Made by a program: the position numbers and the translations under genes
From: CAYPGJ01 sp964638515
GTDB lineage: Bacteria; Planctomycetota; Phycisphaerae; Phycisphaerales; UBA1924
Length of the DNA: 64,000 nucleotides
Assembly: GCA_964638515.1 (NCBI GenBank)
Contig: CAZWZL010000002.1
Coordinates: forward strand, 50,694 to 114,693
Direction of reading: 5' to 3'
The notes under the pieces: generated by a model
Databases searched by the model: none
What the model saw: the letters and a program-made list of their open reading frames with translations, nothing else
What the model was told of the DNA's origin: nothing
Shown: positions 1 through 7,837 of the stretch, one piece after another
How the letters are laid out: each line of letters starts with the position of its first letter
How positions within the stretch are numbered: the stretch's first letter is position 1

Positions 1-131
1 GTGCGCATCCGCTCGTGCCGATCCTGCGTCTCCTGAGCCAATTCACGAAGCCGAGGGCGCTCCGATTCCGGGGCGCGTTCGATTTGAGCGAGCAGTTCGC
101 CGAGCTTCTGCTGGAAGTCCTGGTCCTTCAT
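1..131 (-). CDS. Hypothetical small charged protein, 3' truncated by window edge
   Basis: The ATG is at 131 and the frame runs leftward off the window, so only the first 43 residues are visible. They start MKDQDFQQKLGELL and are rich in Glu, Arg and Gln with regularly spaced Leu, suggesting a helical or coiled-coil N terminus. An AGGAGAG ribosome-binding site lies about nine bases upstream of the ATG, which supports this start. No catalytic motif is visible and I do not recognise the family with certainty. The 227 bases between it and the next gene hold nothing I can name. Confidence 0.6.
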   Translation of the reverse strand, partial: MKDQDFQQKLGELLAQIERAPESERPRLRELAQETQDRHERMR

Positions 132-358
132 GGGATCTCTCTCCTGCCGTGTCTGCTGATGTCGCGCCCGGCTCCGTACCGGCTCGCTGAGAGAGAGACC
201 CTGCGAGCCTCGCGCCCCGATTCGCGAAATCCCGTGCCACGCTCGGCGCGTCCGAAAAAAGACGCGTTCGCTCGCCGCCGACACCGATCCTGCTCAGAAC
301 ACGGCCTCAGCCCCCGCCACAACCCCGCGCCGGTTGCGCAGGATGTTGCCGTTCCGCA

Positions 359-970
359 TCAACGCCCGTCGAGCCGACGCACCGCGTCGCGCGCAGGCTG
401 CGGCGCATCCACCATGGCCACTTGCAGGAGCCCGGGCTCCTTCTTGTGCGCCTCAAAGAGAAGCCGCTTTAAGTGCTGGTCCAGATTGGATTCGAACCGC
501 TTGTAGAACGCTTCCAGCTCGTGCCGGTTGAACTTGGCGAGCGGATCCTTCAGGCCCGACTGCGCCGCCGCCCAATCAATCAGCCCGCCTCCCACGCGAC
601 CAAAGCGATACAGCGATAACGTCGCTTTCAGGCGAACCCCCAGCGACGCGAACGGGTCGGTCGCCGGCTCCGGCAGCCTGGTCATGACCTCCTGCACTTC
701 CTTGGCCCCCAGGTCCGAGAGCCAATCGGTGCTCGCCTTGGCCAGCGCCCCCGCAATCACCGGCTGCTCATCCGCCTTGCGAAGCTGGGCGTGCGCCGTC
801 GAAAGCGTCTTGATCCCCGCCCGCTCAAACCGCACCGTCAGCCGCTGGCACGCCTTTCCGTCCTGCACGCCCGCCACGGCCGCCGTGACCGTCCCCTCGC
901 CCCACTCGGGTCGGTCCGCGTGGAACAGCCGATCGCCAAAATGATATTGCTCCGATGACGCCGTCATCAC
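359..970 (-). CDS. DUF3553-like domain protein
   Basis: A 203-residue protein. Residues about 12-65 (GDRLFHADRPEWGEGTV followed by a VRFERAGIKTL strand) resemble the small Tudor/SH3-like DUF3553 fold, also found at the C terminus of PcrA/UvrD helicases, in which a pattern like 'HxxxGxGxV...VxFxxxGxKxL' recurs. The remainder is an alpha-helical region without signal peptide or membrane segment, so it is probably cytoplasmic. Two adjacent Met codons (970 and 967) are possible starts. It is divergent from rpoZ, with a 170-base promoter region between them. A nucleic-acid role is inferred from the domain only. Confidence 0.7.
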   Translation of the reverse strand: MMTASSEQYHFGDRLFHADRPEWGEGTVTAAVAGVQDGKACQRLTVRFERAGIKTLSTAHAQLRKADEQPVIAGALAKASTDWLSDLGAKEVQEVMTRLPEPATDPFASLGVRLKATLSLYRFGRVGGGLIDWAAAQSGLKDPLAKFNRHELEAFYKRFESNLDQHLKRLLFEAHKKEPGLLQVAMVDAPQPARDAVRRLDGR

Positions 971-1039
971 ATCCCCAGTCCCGGGAACTCAAGTCAATCC
1001 CGTTGTCATGGCCCCGCGCACGCCCCCGGCCCTCCCAAG

Positions 1040-1069
1040 TTGCCCCGGGGCCTCCAGCCATGATACACT
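1040..1069 (+). promoter_or_regulatory. Candidate sigma-70-type promoter for rpoZ-coaC
   Basis: TTGCCC (1040-1045) lies 18 bases before TACACT (1064-1069), which is preceded by an extended-10 TG at 1061-1062. Transcription would begin near 1076 and give a leader of about 65 bases. That leader carries a small CCCC/GGGG hairpin (about 1081-1093) and GGAG ten bases before the rpoZ ATG. Confidence 0.4.
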
Positions 1070-1140
1070 CTCCGGCTTCCCCCTGCGAGGGGTTCCAGCA
1101 CCAATCCCCTCCCCCCGACCGTCCCCGGAGCCATTCCCGA

Positions 1141-1395
1141 ATGATCGAGGCCCTCAAGAGCGATCAGATTGTCGTCAAGGTCGGCGGGCGCTTCCGCCTC
1201 TGCGCCCTTATCCAACGGCGAGTCGTCCAGCTCATGGAGGGCGCCCGCCCCCTCGTCGACCGCGACGGCCGCTCCGATCTCGAAGTCGCCATCGACGAGA
1301 TCATGCAGGACCGCATCTCCTTCGAGCTCGCGGACCAGCCCCTGCTCACGTCGATGAACTCCCGCTCACGCTCCCGCGACGCCGAGCGCGAGTAA
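1141..1395 (+). CDS. rpoZ: DNA-directed RNA polymerase omega subunit
   Basis: An 84-residue protein starting MIEALKSDQIVVKVGGRFRL, followed by CALIQRRVVQLMEGARP. This is the omega/RPB6 core (a helix with the 'KvGGRFrLt.LiqkR...l..Ga.p' pattern) in the short form typical of planctomycetes. Omega helps fold and assemble the beta-prime subunit. The open frame extends further upstream, but I chose the ATG at 1141 because homology begins there and GGAG lies ten bases before it. The gene is eight bases upstream of coaC, a pairing (rpoZ next to coaBC/dfp) common in many bacteria. The C-terminal 20 residues are polar and probably disordered. Confidence 0.85.
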   Translation: MIEALKSDQIVVKVGGRFRLCALIQRRVVQLMEGARPLVDRDGRSDLEVAIDEIMQDRISFELADQPLLTSMNSRSRSRDAERE

Positions 1396-1403
1396 CCCTT
1401 CCC

Positions 1404-1994
1404 ATGCCTCCTCCAGCCCCATCTTCCAGCGCCCCGCTCGCGGGCGCCAATATCCTCGTGGCCGTCACGGGCGGCATCGCCGCCTACAAGTCCGCGGCCC
1501 TCGTCTCCAAGCTCGCGCAGGCCGGCGCCGACGTTCGCGTCCTCATGACCGAAGCCGCCACGCGCTTCGTCACGCCCCTCACCTTTCAAGCTCTCTCCGC
1601 TCACCCCGTCTACACCTCGCAGTGGGAGCACGCCGAGGCGCACGACCCGCAGCACATCAGCCTCGCGCGCAGCGCCCATCTCGCCGTCGTCGCGCCCTGC
1701 ACCATGGACTGCATGGCCCGCCTCGCGCAGGGCCACGCCAGCGACGTCGTGTCCGTCGTCCTCGCCGCCATCGATCGCGCGCGCACGCCCGTCATCCTCG
1801 CGCCCGCCATGAACGATGTCATGTGGGCCCAGCCCGCCACCCGACGCAATGCCGAGACGCTCCGTGCCGACGGCTACACGCTGCTCGGCCCGGGCGAGGG
1901 CTGGATGGCCTGCCGATCCGTCGGCCCCGGACGAATGGTCGAGCCCGAAGCCATCTTCGAGGCCGTCCTCGCGGCGCTCCGACCACGCGCGTGA
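1404..1994 (+). CDS. coaC: Phosphopantothenoylcysteine decarboxylase (CoaC domain only)
   Basis: A 196-residue flavoprotein that decarboxylates 4'-phosphopantothenoylcysteine to 4'-phosphopantetheine in coenzyme A synthesis. Seen directly: the FMN-binding start VTGGIAAYKS (21-30), the conserved active-site His in HISLA (His84), the substrate clamp PAMNDVMW (134-141) and the catalytic loop GWMACRSVG with Cys170. Most bacteria fuse this to the CoaB synthetase (about 400 residues). Here the frame stops after the CoaC domain, so CoaB must be encoded elsewhere. It follows rpoZ after eight bases, and its TGA overlaps a GTG that could start the next gene. Confidence 0.88.
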   Translation: MPPPAPSSSAPLAGANILVAVTGGIAAYKSAALVSKLAQAGADVRVLMTEAATRFVTPLTFQALSAHPVYTSQWEHAEAHDPQHISLARSAHLAVVAPCTMDCMARLAQGHASDVVSVVLAAIDRARTPVILAPAMNDVMWAQPATRRNAETLRADGYTLLGPGEGWMACRSVGPGRMVEPEAIFEAVLAALRPRA

Positions 1995-2017
1995 ACCCAC
2001 ACCCCTCCCCGGGTACC

Positions 2018-3091
2018 ATGCAACACATGCACGAGCCCACCCGTCCCGTGCTCCTCGCGGACCTCACCGCCGGACTGGTCTGGCCTCGTCTCTTCCGCGC
2101 GCTCCCGCTCGCGGCCCATCCATCGCGCATCCTGCTCGCCGCCGGCGCATTCATCTGGCTCATGGCCGTGGGCTCCACCTTCGATCTCGTCGCCGGCCGT
2201 CCCATCCAATGGGGAGCAGCTTCCGAGCGCTTGGGCGTCTTCGAGGCGCTCGCGATCTCCGACAAGCAAGCCGAGGCCGCCGCTCTTGCGAAGCCCGACA
2301 TCTTCCGCTCCGCGCCCCCGCACGCCTGGTCGCTCCTGGCCACGCTCCTCGTGCTCGTTACGCCTGTGCTCCTGCTCGCGCACGCCGCCATCGCGCGCTC
2401 CGTGGCCTGCGATGTCGCCCAGCGGCTCAATCTCCCAACCGCCAGCGCGCTCCGATTCGCCGCCCGCAAGTGGCCCTCCATCCTCGGCGCCTGGTTCGGC
2501 CCCGCGCTTCTCGCGCTCGGGCTCGTGTTCCTCCTCCTCCTTTCCGGGCTGCTGCTCCGATGGCCCGGTCTCAACATCCTCGGCGGCGCGCTCTACGGCC
2601 TCTTCCTCCTGCTCGGCGGTGCGCTCGTGTTCATCGCGCTCGGCTTCTTTCTCGCGCAGTCACTGCTCGCCCCGGCCGTGGTGATCGAGAACACCGACGC
2701 CATCGACGCCGTCCAACGCGCCTACGCCTACCTCGTCTGCCGACCCGGCCGGTTCATCGTCTACGCCGCGATCCTCATCGCGCAGGGGATCATCAGCATC
2801 GCCGTGGCCGCGTTCCTGCTCCACGCCACCCTCGAGTGGACCGCGGGCCTGACCGGCGCCTGGTCACGAGGCCCCATCCTTGCTCGCCCCGATCCCACCG
2901 GGACCACCGCCGTCGCAGCCGCCCTCGCCGGACTCTGGCGCAGTCTGTTCCTGGCGCTCCTCGGCGGATTCGTGCTCTCCTTCTACGCCTCCGCCTCAAC
3001 CCTGCTCTATCTCACACTCCGACGCATCAACGACGATCAGGACGTGGAGGACATCTGGCTCCCCGATGCCTCGCGTGCGGCTGTCGAATGA
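2018..3091 (+). CDS. Multi-pass membrane protein of unknown function
   Basis: A 357-residue protein from the ATG at 2018. Alternatives are GTG at 1991, which overlaps the coaC stop, and ATG at 2027. No convincing ribosome-binding site decides among them. It has about six hydrophobic segments, including RILLAAGAFIWLMAVGST near the N terminus, a long Leu-rich pair in the middle (WFGPALLALGLVFLLLLSG and the following ALYGLFLLLGGALVF) and two near the C terminus. An acidic stretch (RRINDDQDVEDIW) ends the protein. I do not recognise a transporter or enzyme signature. It overlaps the next gene by four bases (ATGA), indicating translational coupling. Confidence 0.75.
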   Translation: MQHMHEPTRPVLLADLTAGLVWPRLFRALPLAAHPSRILLAAGAFIWLMAVGSTFDLVAGRPIQWGAASERLGVFEALAISDKQAEAAALAKPDIFRSAPPHAWSLLATLLVLVTPVLLLAHAAIARSVACDVAQRLNLPTASALRFAARKWPSILGAWFGPALLALGLVFLLLLSGLLLRWPGLNILGGALYGLFLLLGGALVFIALGFFLAQSLLAPAVVIENTDAIDAVQRAYAYLVCRPGRFIVYAAILIAQGIISIAVAAFLLHATLEWTAGLTGAWSRGPILARPDPTGTTAVAAALAGLWRSLFLALLGGFVLSFYASASTLLYLTLRRINDDQDVEDIWLPDASRAAVE

Positions 3092-3399
3092 GCCAGGTTC
3101 CCGTCCCCGGACCAACGACGTACGAGCAAGCCGTCAATCTGGCCGGCGCGCTCGCCGAAGCGGGCGTGGCCGAGCTCGCACTGACCTCCCAAGCCGGCTG
3201 GAGCAAGCTCGCCCCCCGACACACCGACCTCCCCGCCGTTCTGGAAGCCGCTTCCAAGCAGCCGGACGCCGAACTTCTCGCCCTCGACCGCCCCATCCGA
3301 GTGGTGCTGACTCCCAACTCCTTCCTCGCCTTCACCAATGACCCGGCCTTCGCCGATGCTCTATCCCGCGCCAACCCCCCAGATCAACCACATGCATGA
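3088..3399 (+). CDS. Small hypothetical protein
   Basis: A 103-residue protein that starts inside the stop of the preceding membrane-protein gene (ATGA overlap) and whose end overlaps the start of the downstream glycosyltransferase by eight bases. It has no membrane segment, signal peptide or Cys cluster. It reads as a soluble alpha/beta protein (TYEQAVNLAGALAEAG; later RVVLTPNSFLAFTNDPAFAD). I do not recognise the family. The overlaps on both sides are the main evidence that it is translated. Confidence 0.65.
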   Translation: MSQVPVPGPTTYEQAVNLAGALAEAGVAELALTSQAGWSKLAPRHTDLPAVLEAASKQPDAELLALDRPIRVVLTPNSFLAFTNDPAFADALSRANPPDQPHA

Positions 3400-5164
3400 C
3401 CGACCCCTGACCATCGCCCACGTCACTCACGAAGCCACCGAGAAGTTCGGAGGCATCGGCACGGTCCTCGAAGGGCTCATCACCGCGCCGTCCTATCAGC
3501 GCGCGGTGCGAAGAACGATTCTCATCTCTCCGCTCTTCAACAAGGGGCCGGTGCAGAACCCCCTCGAGCGCATCGGCGCCGAAGCCACGAGCATCCTCTA
3601 CTCCGGCCCCGACAACATCGACACCGGCGGGTGGGGCGCCGTGCTCCGTCCCATCGAGTGGGCCTTCAAGACCCCGATCGTCTACGGGCTGCGCCACCTG
3701 CAGGACGACTCGCACGAAGCCCAGGCCGAGGTCCTCCTCTTCGACGTGATGTCGCCCGATCCGCAGCGACTCGCGGCCTTCAAGTTCCTCCTGTTCGAGA
3801 AGTTCGGGCTCTCCGCGGCGCAATACGAGTCCTCATGGGACTTTGAGGAATACTGCCGCCTGGCCGACCCGGCCTACCACGCGCTCATCGCGCTGCTCGC
3901 GCCCGATGAACTCCCCGCGGTGCTCATCTCCCACGAGTACATGGGCATGTGCACCGCGCTCCGAGCGGCGGCCGACTCCGCGCGACGCTTCCGCACCGTC
4001 TTCCACGCCCACGAATGCTCCACCGCGCGCGCCATCGTGGAGCACCACTCCGGGCACGACACCTCCTTCTATCAGGCCATGCGCCGCGCCCGAACCAAGG
4101 GCCAGCATGTCGAAGCCGTCTTCGGCTCCCAGGCGCACAACCCGCGCCACGCGCTCATCACGCTCGCCCCGCGCCTCGACCTCACCCTGGCCGTCGGCGA
4201 CGCCACCGCGGAGGAACTCCGATTCCTCACCCCCGAGTTCGACAAGGCCAATCTCGAGGTCTGCTACAACGGCGTCCCCAGCGAGCCGCTCACCCGCGAC
4301 CACACGCTCGCCTCGCGCGCGCTGCTCAACGAGTGGTCCCGTCGCGCGCTCGGCTTCTCGCCCGACTACTGGTTCACCCACGTCACGCGACCCGTCATCA
4401 GCAAGGGCATCTGGCGCGATCTGCTCGTCCTCTCGCACCTCGAGCGAGAGCTCAAGCGTCGAGGGAAGTCCGCCGTCTACCTGCTGCTCGCCTGCGGCGG
4501 ACCCGTGCGATCCGCCGAGCACGCCAACCAGATGGCCCGCGAGCATCGGTGGCCGCGCGAGCATCGTGAGGGCTACCCCGATCTCGTCGGCCCCGAGGTC
4601 GGACTCTGGCACGACTTTCAGAAGTTCAACAACCCCGGGCGCGAGGGCTCCGGCGCCGTGCGCGCCGTCTTCGTCAATCAGTTCGGCTTCACGAGAGATC
4701 GGCTCGGCGATCACGCCCCGCACGATCTCAGCCTCACGCACCTCCGGCGGGCCGCCGACGTCGAATTCGGCCAGTCCATCTACGAGCCGTTCGGCATCGC
4801 GCACCTCGAGCCCCTCCACGCCGGCGCCATCTGCGTGCCGACGTCCGTCTGCGGCTGCGTCGGCTTCGCCAGGGATGCCGCGGAGTCTCTGGGCTGGCGC
4901 GACGACGGCCTCGCTCGCAACGTCATTGTCGCGGACTACACCTCCCACGAAGTCGACGAGCCCCTGGCCATGACGCGCGACCAGCGCGACAAGATCGAAG
5001 AACGCGTCGCCGCCGAGGTCGCCCGCCAACTCCTCGACCGGCTCCCCACCTCCGAAGACCAGCGTCTCGACATGCTCGAACGAGGCCAGGCGCTCGCCTC
5101 CCGGATGTCGTGGGACAACGTGGCCGACGCCATGTTCCTGCCCGCGCTGCGCCGGATCATGTGA
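3392..5164 (+). CDS. Glycogen/starch-synthase-like glycosyltransferase
   Basis: A 590-residue protein with two Rossmann lobes of the GT-B fold. The N-terminal loop EKFGGIGTVLEGL occupies the place of the ADP-glucose-binding KxGGL loop of glycogen synthases. VFHAHECSTARAI and LEVCYNGVPSE follow mid-protein. The C-terminal EPFGIAHLE fits the E-x7-E motif that holds the nucleotide sugar in retaining GT4/GT5 enzymes, followed by PLHAGAICVPTSVCG. I start it at 3392, where homology begins (MHDRPLTIAHVTHEA). Earlier in-frame ATGs exist at 3338 and 3356. Family membership is clear; donor and acceptor are inferred. It ends the rpoZ-side run and converges with tsf. Confidence 0.78.
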   Translation: MHDRPLTIAHVTHEATEKFGGIGTVLEGLITAPSYQRAVRRTILISPLFNKGPVQNPLERIGAEATSILYSGPDNIDTGGWGAVLRPIEWAFKTPIVYGLRHLQDDSHEAQAEVLLFDVMSPDPQRLAAFKFLLFEKFGLSAAQYESSWDFEEYCRLADPAYHALIALLAPDELPAVLISHEYMGMCTALRAAADSARRFRTVFHAHECSTARAIVEHHSGHDTSFYQAMRRARTKGQHVEAVFGSQAHNPRHALITLAPRLDLTLAVGDATAEELRFLTPEFDKANLEVCYNGVPSEPLTRDHTLASRALLNEWSRRALGFSPDYWFTHVTRPVISKGIWRDLLVLSHLERELKRRGKSAVYLLLACGGPVRSAEHANQMAREHRWPREHREGYPDLVGPEVGLWHDFQKFNNPGREGSGAVRAVFVNQFGFTRDRLGDHAPHDLSLTHLRRAADVEFGQSIYEPFGIAHLEPLHAGAICVPTSVCGCVGFARDAAESLGWRDDGLARNVIVADYTSHEVDEPLAMTRDQRDKIEERVAAEVARQLLDRLPTSEDQRLDMLERGQALASRMSWDNVADAMFLPALRRIM

Positions 5165-5174
5165 GATGCGCACG

Positions 5175-5198
5175 AAAAAAGGGCCCTCGAAAGGGCCC
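5175..5198 (-). terminator. Rho-independent terminator of rpsB-tsf
   Basis: A perfect 7-bp stem GGGCCCT/AGGGCCC (5181-5187 and 5192-5198) with a CGAA loop is flanked at 5175-5180 by six A, which read as a U6 tail on the minus strand. It lies about 30 bases past the tsf stop. Confidence 0.9.
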
Positions 5199-5226
5199 TC
5201 GGCGATGCGCTTGAATCAACACGTGC

Positions 5227-6045
5227 TCAGGCGATCCCCACCTTCCATCGGACGAACGCCTTCACCGTCGCGCCCTTGGGCAGGAACTCCTTCACCGTCT
5301 TCGAAGGGTCCGTCACCAGCGGCTGCTCGAGCAGCGCGCGCTCCTCGAAGAACTTCCGCATCTTCCCCTCGACCATCTTCTCCGCGATCTCCTGAGGCTT
5401 GCCCGATTCCATCGCCTGCTCGATCGCGAACTTCCGCTCCTTCTCCGCGGCCTCCTTCGGCACGTCCTGCGGCGTCACACCCTCCGGCGTGATCGGGTTC
5501 CCGGCGATGTGCTGGCACACCATCTTGAGCGCGTCCGCCGTCACTTCTCCCTCGACCTGCAGCAGCACGCCGAGCTTCTTGTCGTGATGGACGTACTGGC
5601 CGAACTTCGTGCCCGCGCCGCCCGCCAGCTTCCGGCCGCGAGCCATCGACACGTTCTCGCTCGTCGAGATCCGCACCGAGTCCACCGCGGCCGTGATCGC
5701 CGCGTTCGCCGTCACGTCGCCCGTGCTCACCTTCAGCGCCTCCTGCGCCACCTTCTCGGCCATCGCCTGGAACTGATCGTTCTTCGCCGTGAAGTCCGTT
5801 TCCGAACGGAGCTCGACGATCGCCGCGCTCTGGCCGTCCGTGGAAATCGCGATCGCCACGCAACCCTCGCCGGCGGGACGCTCCGTCCGAGTGTCCATCT
5901 TGCCCTTCAGCTTCTTGCGAAGGATGTCCTCCGCGGCCTCCATGTTCCCCGTTGCCTCGATGAGCGCCTTCTTGCACTCCATCATCGGCAGCCCCGTCTT
6001 GTTGCGCAGGGCCATGACATCTTTCGGCTTCGGCTCGTAGCTCAC
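5227..6045 (-). CDS. tsf: Elongation factor Ts
   Basis: A 272-residue EF-Ts, the nucleotide-exchange factor that reloads EF-Tu with GTP. The N-terminal UBA-like domain carries the signature ALRNKTGLPMMECKKAL, matching the 'LRe.TGAGMMdCKkAL' pattern. The core has SETDFTAKNDQF, the EF-Tu-contacting TDFV-type loop. I start at the GTG at 6045 (VSYEPKPKDVMALR), which fits the family N terminus and has GGAG upstream. The in-frame ATG at 6132 would add 29 unlike residues. Length is near the bacterial norm. It lies 125 bases after rpsB in the standard rpsB-tsf order and ends at a strong terminator. Confidence 0.95.
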   Translation of the reverse strand: MSYEPKPKDVMALRNKTGLPMMECKKALIEATGNMEAAEDILRKKLKGKMDTRTERPAGEGCVAIAISTDGQSAAIVELRSETDFTAKNDQFQAMAEKVAQEALKVSTGDVTANAAITAAVDSVRISTSENVSMARGRKLAGGAGTKFGQYVHHDKKLGVLLQVEGEVTADALKMVCQHIAGNPITPEGVTPQDVPKEAAEKERKFAIEQAMESGKPQEIAEKMVEGKMRKFFEERALLEQPLVTDPSKTVKEFLPKGATVKAFVRWKVGIA

Positions 6046-6170
6046 GTCGGGTCTCCGATTCTGCGCCCTCGCCACTCGCGATCGGGCGGTTGCATGTTCG
6101 TGCGTGTCAATCCGTCCCCCGCTCCGTTCCAACCCTCGGCGTCAGCCCCCCCGCGCGCCCGCCGACTCGC

Positions 6171-6998
6171 TCACTGGCCGGCCGTGGCCGCCGCGTCTTC
6201 CGCCGGAGCGGCCGCGTCCGAGCGGTACTGCGTGCGCCGGGAGCGACGCTGACGGTCGCCGCCGCCCTCGTCCCCCTCGGCCTCAACGCTGTCCTCCGAC
6301 TTCGCGCGCGTCGAACGCACCTGCTTGCCCTCCGACACCGCGGCGCACAGCTCGCGCACCACCACGTCGATCGAACGCATCGAGTCGTCGTTCCCCGGGA
6401 TCGCGATGTCCGCCAGGTCCGGGTCGCCGTCCGTGTCGATCAGGCAGATCGTCGGGATACCCAGCTTCTTCGCCTCGCGAATCGCGTTCATCTCGCGCTT
6501 CACGTCGATGATCACCATCGCGCCCGGCAGCTTCTCCATCGTGCGGATCCCGTCCAGATTCCGCTTGATCTTCTTCATCTCGCGGCGAAGCTGCGATTCC
6601 ATCTTCTTGGAGTACGACGCGAAATTGTCGTTCGCCTCGATCGCCTCCAGCTCCACCAAGCGCTTCAGACGCAGACGAATCGTTCGGAAGTTCGTCAGCG
6701 TGCCGCCGAGCCAGCGCTCCGTGACGAACGGCATGCCGGCGCCGCGAACGTGCGTGTCGAGCACCTGGCGCGCCTGACGCTTCGTTCCCACGAACACGAT
6801 GTCCCGGCCCTCGCCGACGGAGCGCGTGACGAACTTCTTCGCCAGCAACAACCCCTTCACCGTCTCCTTGATGTCGATGATGTGGATGCCGTTGCGCTTC
6901 CCGTAGATGAAGCGCTGCATCTTCGGGTTCCACGAGCCGGTCCGCTGACCGAAGTGAATGCCCGACTCAATCAGATCCTGAACCAGCGAATTCGCCAT
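6171..6998 (-). CDS. rpsB: 30S ribosomal protein S2
   Basis: A 275-residue S2. Seen: the N-terminal MANSLVQDLIESGIHFGQRT, GSWNPKMQRFIYGKRNGIH, the coiled-coil hairpin region and VIIDVKREMNAIREAKKLG followed by TICLIDTDGDPDLADIAIPG, all family hallmarks. The C terminus (about residues 230-275) is a charged, Ala/Glu/Arg-rich tail longer than in E. coli, a common feature of high-GC genomes. The start at 6998 is set by homology, although the frame is open further upstream. It leads the rpsB-tsf operon. A long leader with a hairpin suggests the S2 autoregulation known for this operon in other bacteria. Confidence 0.95.
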   Translation of the reverse strand: MANSLVQDLIESGIHFGQRTGSWNPKMQRFIYGKRNGIHIIDIKETVKGLLLAKKFVTRSVGEGRDIVFVGTKRQARQVLDTHVRGAGMPFVTERWLGGTLTNFRTIRLRLKRLVELEAIEANDNFASYSKKMESQLRREMKKIKRNLDGIRTMEKLPGAMVIIDVKREMNAIREAKKLGIPTICLIDTDGDPDLADIAIPGNDDSMRSIDVVVRELCAAVSEGKQVRSTRAKSEDSVEAEGDEGGGDRQRRSRRTQYRSDAAAPAEDAAATAGQ

Positions 6999-7051
6999 CG
7001 ATGCACTTGCCTTTCTCAGCGAGCCGCGAGAGGAGCGAGATCGGACTCGAA

Positions 7052-7078
7052 GCCTCGGCCCCGTTCGGGAACCGAGGC
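7052..7078 (-). promoter_or_regulatory. Hairpin in the rpsB leader
   Basis: GCCTCGG (7052-7058) pairs with CCGAGGC (7072-7078), with an inner CCC/GGG extension closing a four-base loop. It sits between the proposed promoter and the rpsB start. A role in S2 feedback control is inferred from known rpsB leaders; no sequence homology to them is visible. Confidence 0.35.
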
Positions 7079-7199
7079 AACGACGCTCTCCACGCGAGGG
7101 TGCTCGCTTCCAGAGAGAATCACAAAACAACACCCACCAACCTCGAAGGGGCCCTTCCCCAACAAAGTCACCCCCGGCCGATCCGCCGAGGGGCCGAAC

Positions 7200-7229
7200 A
7201 CTCTACTCCCAAGCAGCCCCCCTCAGCAA
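7200..7229 (-). promoter_or_regulatory. Candidate promoter for rpsB-tsf
   Basis: On the minus strand TTGCTG (7229-7224) is followed after 18 bases by TAGAGT (7205-7200). Transcription would start near 7193, leaving a leader of about 195 bases. The 329-base gap 6999-7327 therefore holds the upstream gene's terminator, this promoter and the leader hairpin, and no coding sequence. Confidence 0.4.
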
Positions 7230-7243
7230 CACCGCCATTCCCC

Positions 7244-7285
7244 AAAAAACGCCTCAGGCGACGGGCCGATCCCACCGGTCGGCCC
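7244..7285 (-). terminator. Putative terminator of the 79-residue gene
   Basis: Reading the minus strand, a 7-bp stem (GGGCCGA/TCGGCCC, 7263-7269 and 7279-7285) is followed by a short CGCC-TGA-GGCG hairpin (7250-7260) and then a U6 run (7244-7249). The second stem is only 4 bp, so strength is uncertain. Confidence 0.5.
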
Positions 7286-7327
7286 ATCGCCCAAGGTCCC
7301 GAGGCATCAAACCCGTTCCGTTACCCC

Positions 7328-7567
7328 TCACTCCTCAGGCGTCATCCCCACGATCGCGGGCGTCGCCTCCAACCGCATCCACCTCGACCCACGCCCACGG
7401 GGCTCCAATGCAAACTGCAGATGATCCAGGTACTTCCCCAACTCCGAGGCCGTGAACGCCACCAGCCACTCCACACGGGCCGTCGGATTGAGCGCACAAA
7501 TGTGCCTCACCAGGCGCTCCCGATGCACCAGATCCGCCTCACGCGCCGCATTTGCCGTTGCAACCAT
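7328..7567 (-). CDS. Small conserved hypothetical protein
   Basis: A 79-residue cytoplasmic protein. The second half (VEWLVAFTASELGKYLDHL, then FALEPRGRGSRWMRLEATPAI) has a dense block of aromatic and Arg residues that looks conserved rather than random. I recall similar small planctomycete proteins of unknown role. There is no Cys cluster, signal peptide or membrane segment. The ATG at 7567 is the first in frame. It stands alone, divergent from nuoC across 270 bases, and ends at a putative terminator. Confidence 0.6.
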   Translation of the reverse strand: MVATANAAREADLVHRERLVRHICALNPTARVEWLVAFTASELGKYLDHLQFALEPRGRGSRWMRLEATPAIVGMTPEE

Positions 7568-7822
7568 CCGCGTCCGCCCTCGTTTCGCCCGTCAACCATC
7601 CGGCCTCCCGCGCTCCGCGCCCGACAATCCGCCTCCGCGTCCGATACCAACCACCTCCATCGGCCCCACGACCAATCCGGCCACAACTTATAACCCTCTG
7701 CCAGCAACCCACTTACGCGCAATCTCCGCGCCACAATCCATCGCCCACCTCCAACGCCCACCCACGACATATAGACACAGCGTCTCCCAATCCCCAGCCG
7801 ACATCCGCAATCCGCGCGCCGC

Positions 7823-7828
7823 TACACT
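7823..7828 (+). promoter_or_regulatory. -10-like hexamer close to the nuoC start
   Basis: TACACT ends nine bases before the nuoC ATG. If used, transcription would start only a few bases before the ATG and the mRNA would be nearly leaderless. There is no Shine-Dalgarno sequence upstream and no good -35. Confidence 0.3.
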
Positions 7829-7837
7829 CGACCCGCC

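Noticed and set aside
486..500. tRNA T-arm-like GATTCGAACC
   Set aside because: It lies within the DUF3553-like coding sequence and no acceptor or anticodon arm can be folded around it.
6105..6110. TTGACA on the minus strand between rpsB and tsf
   Set aside because: No -10 hexamer at any spacing from 15 to 19 bases; likely cotranscription from the rpsB promoter.
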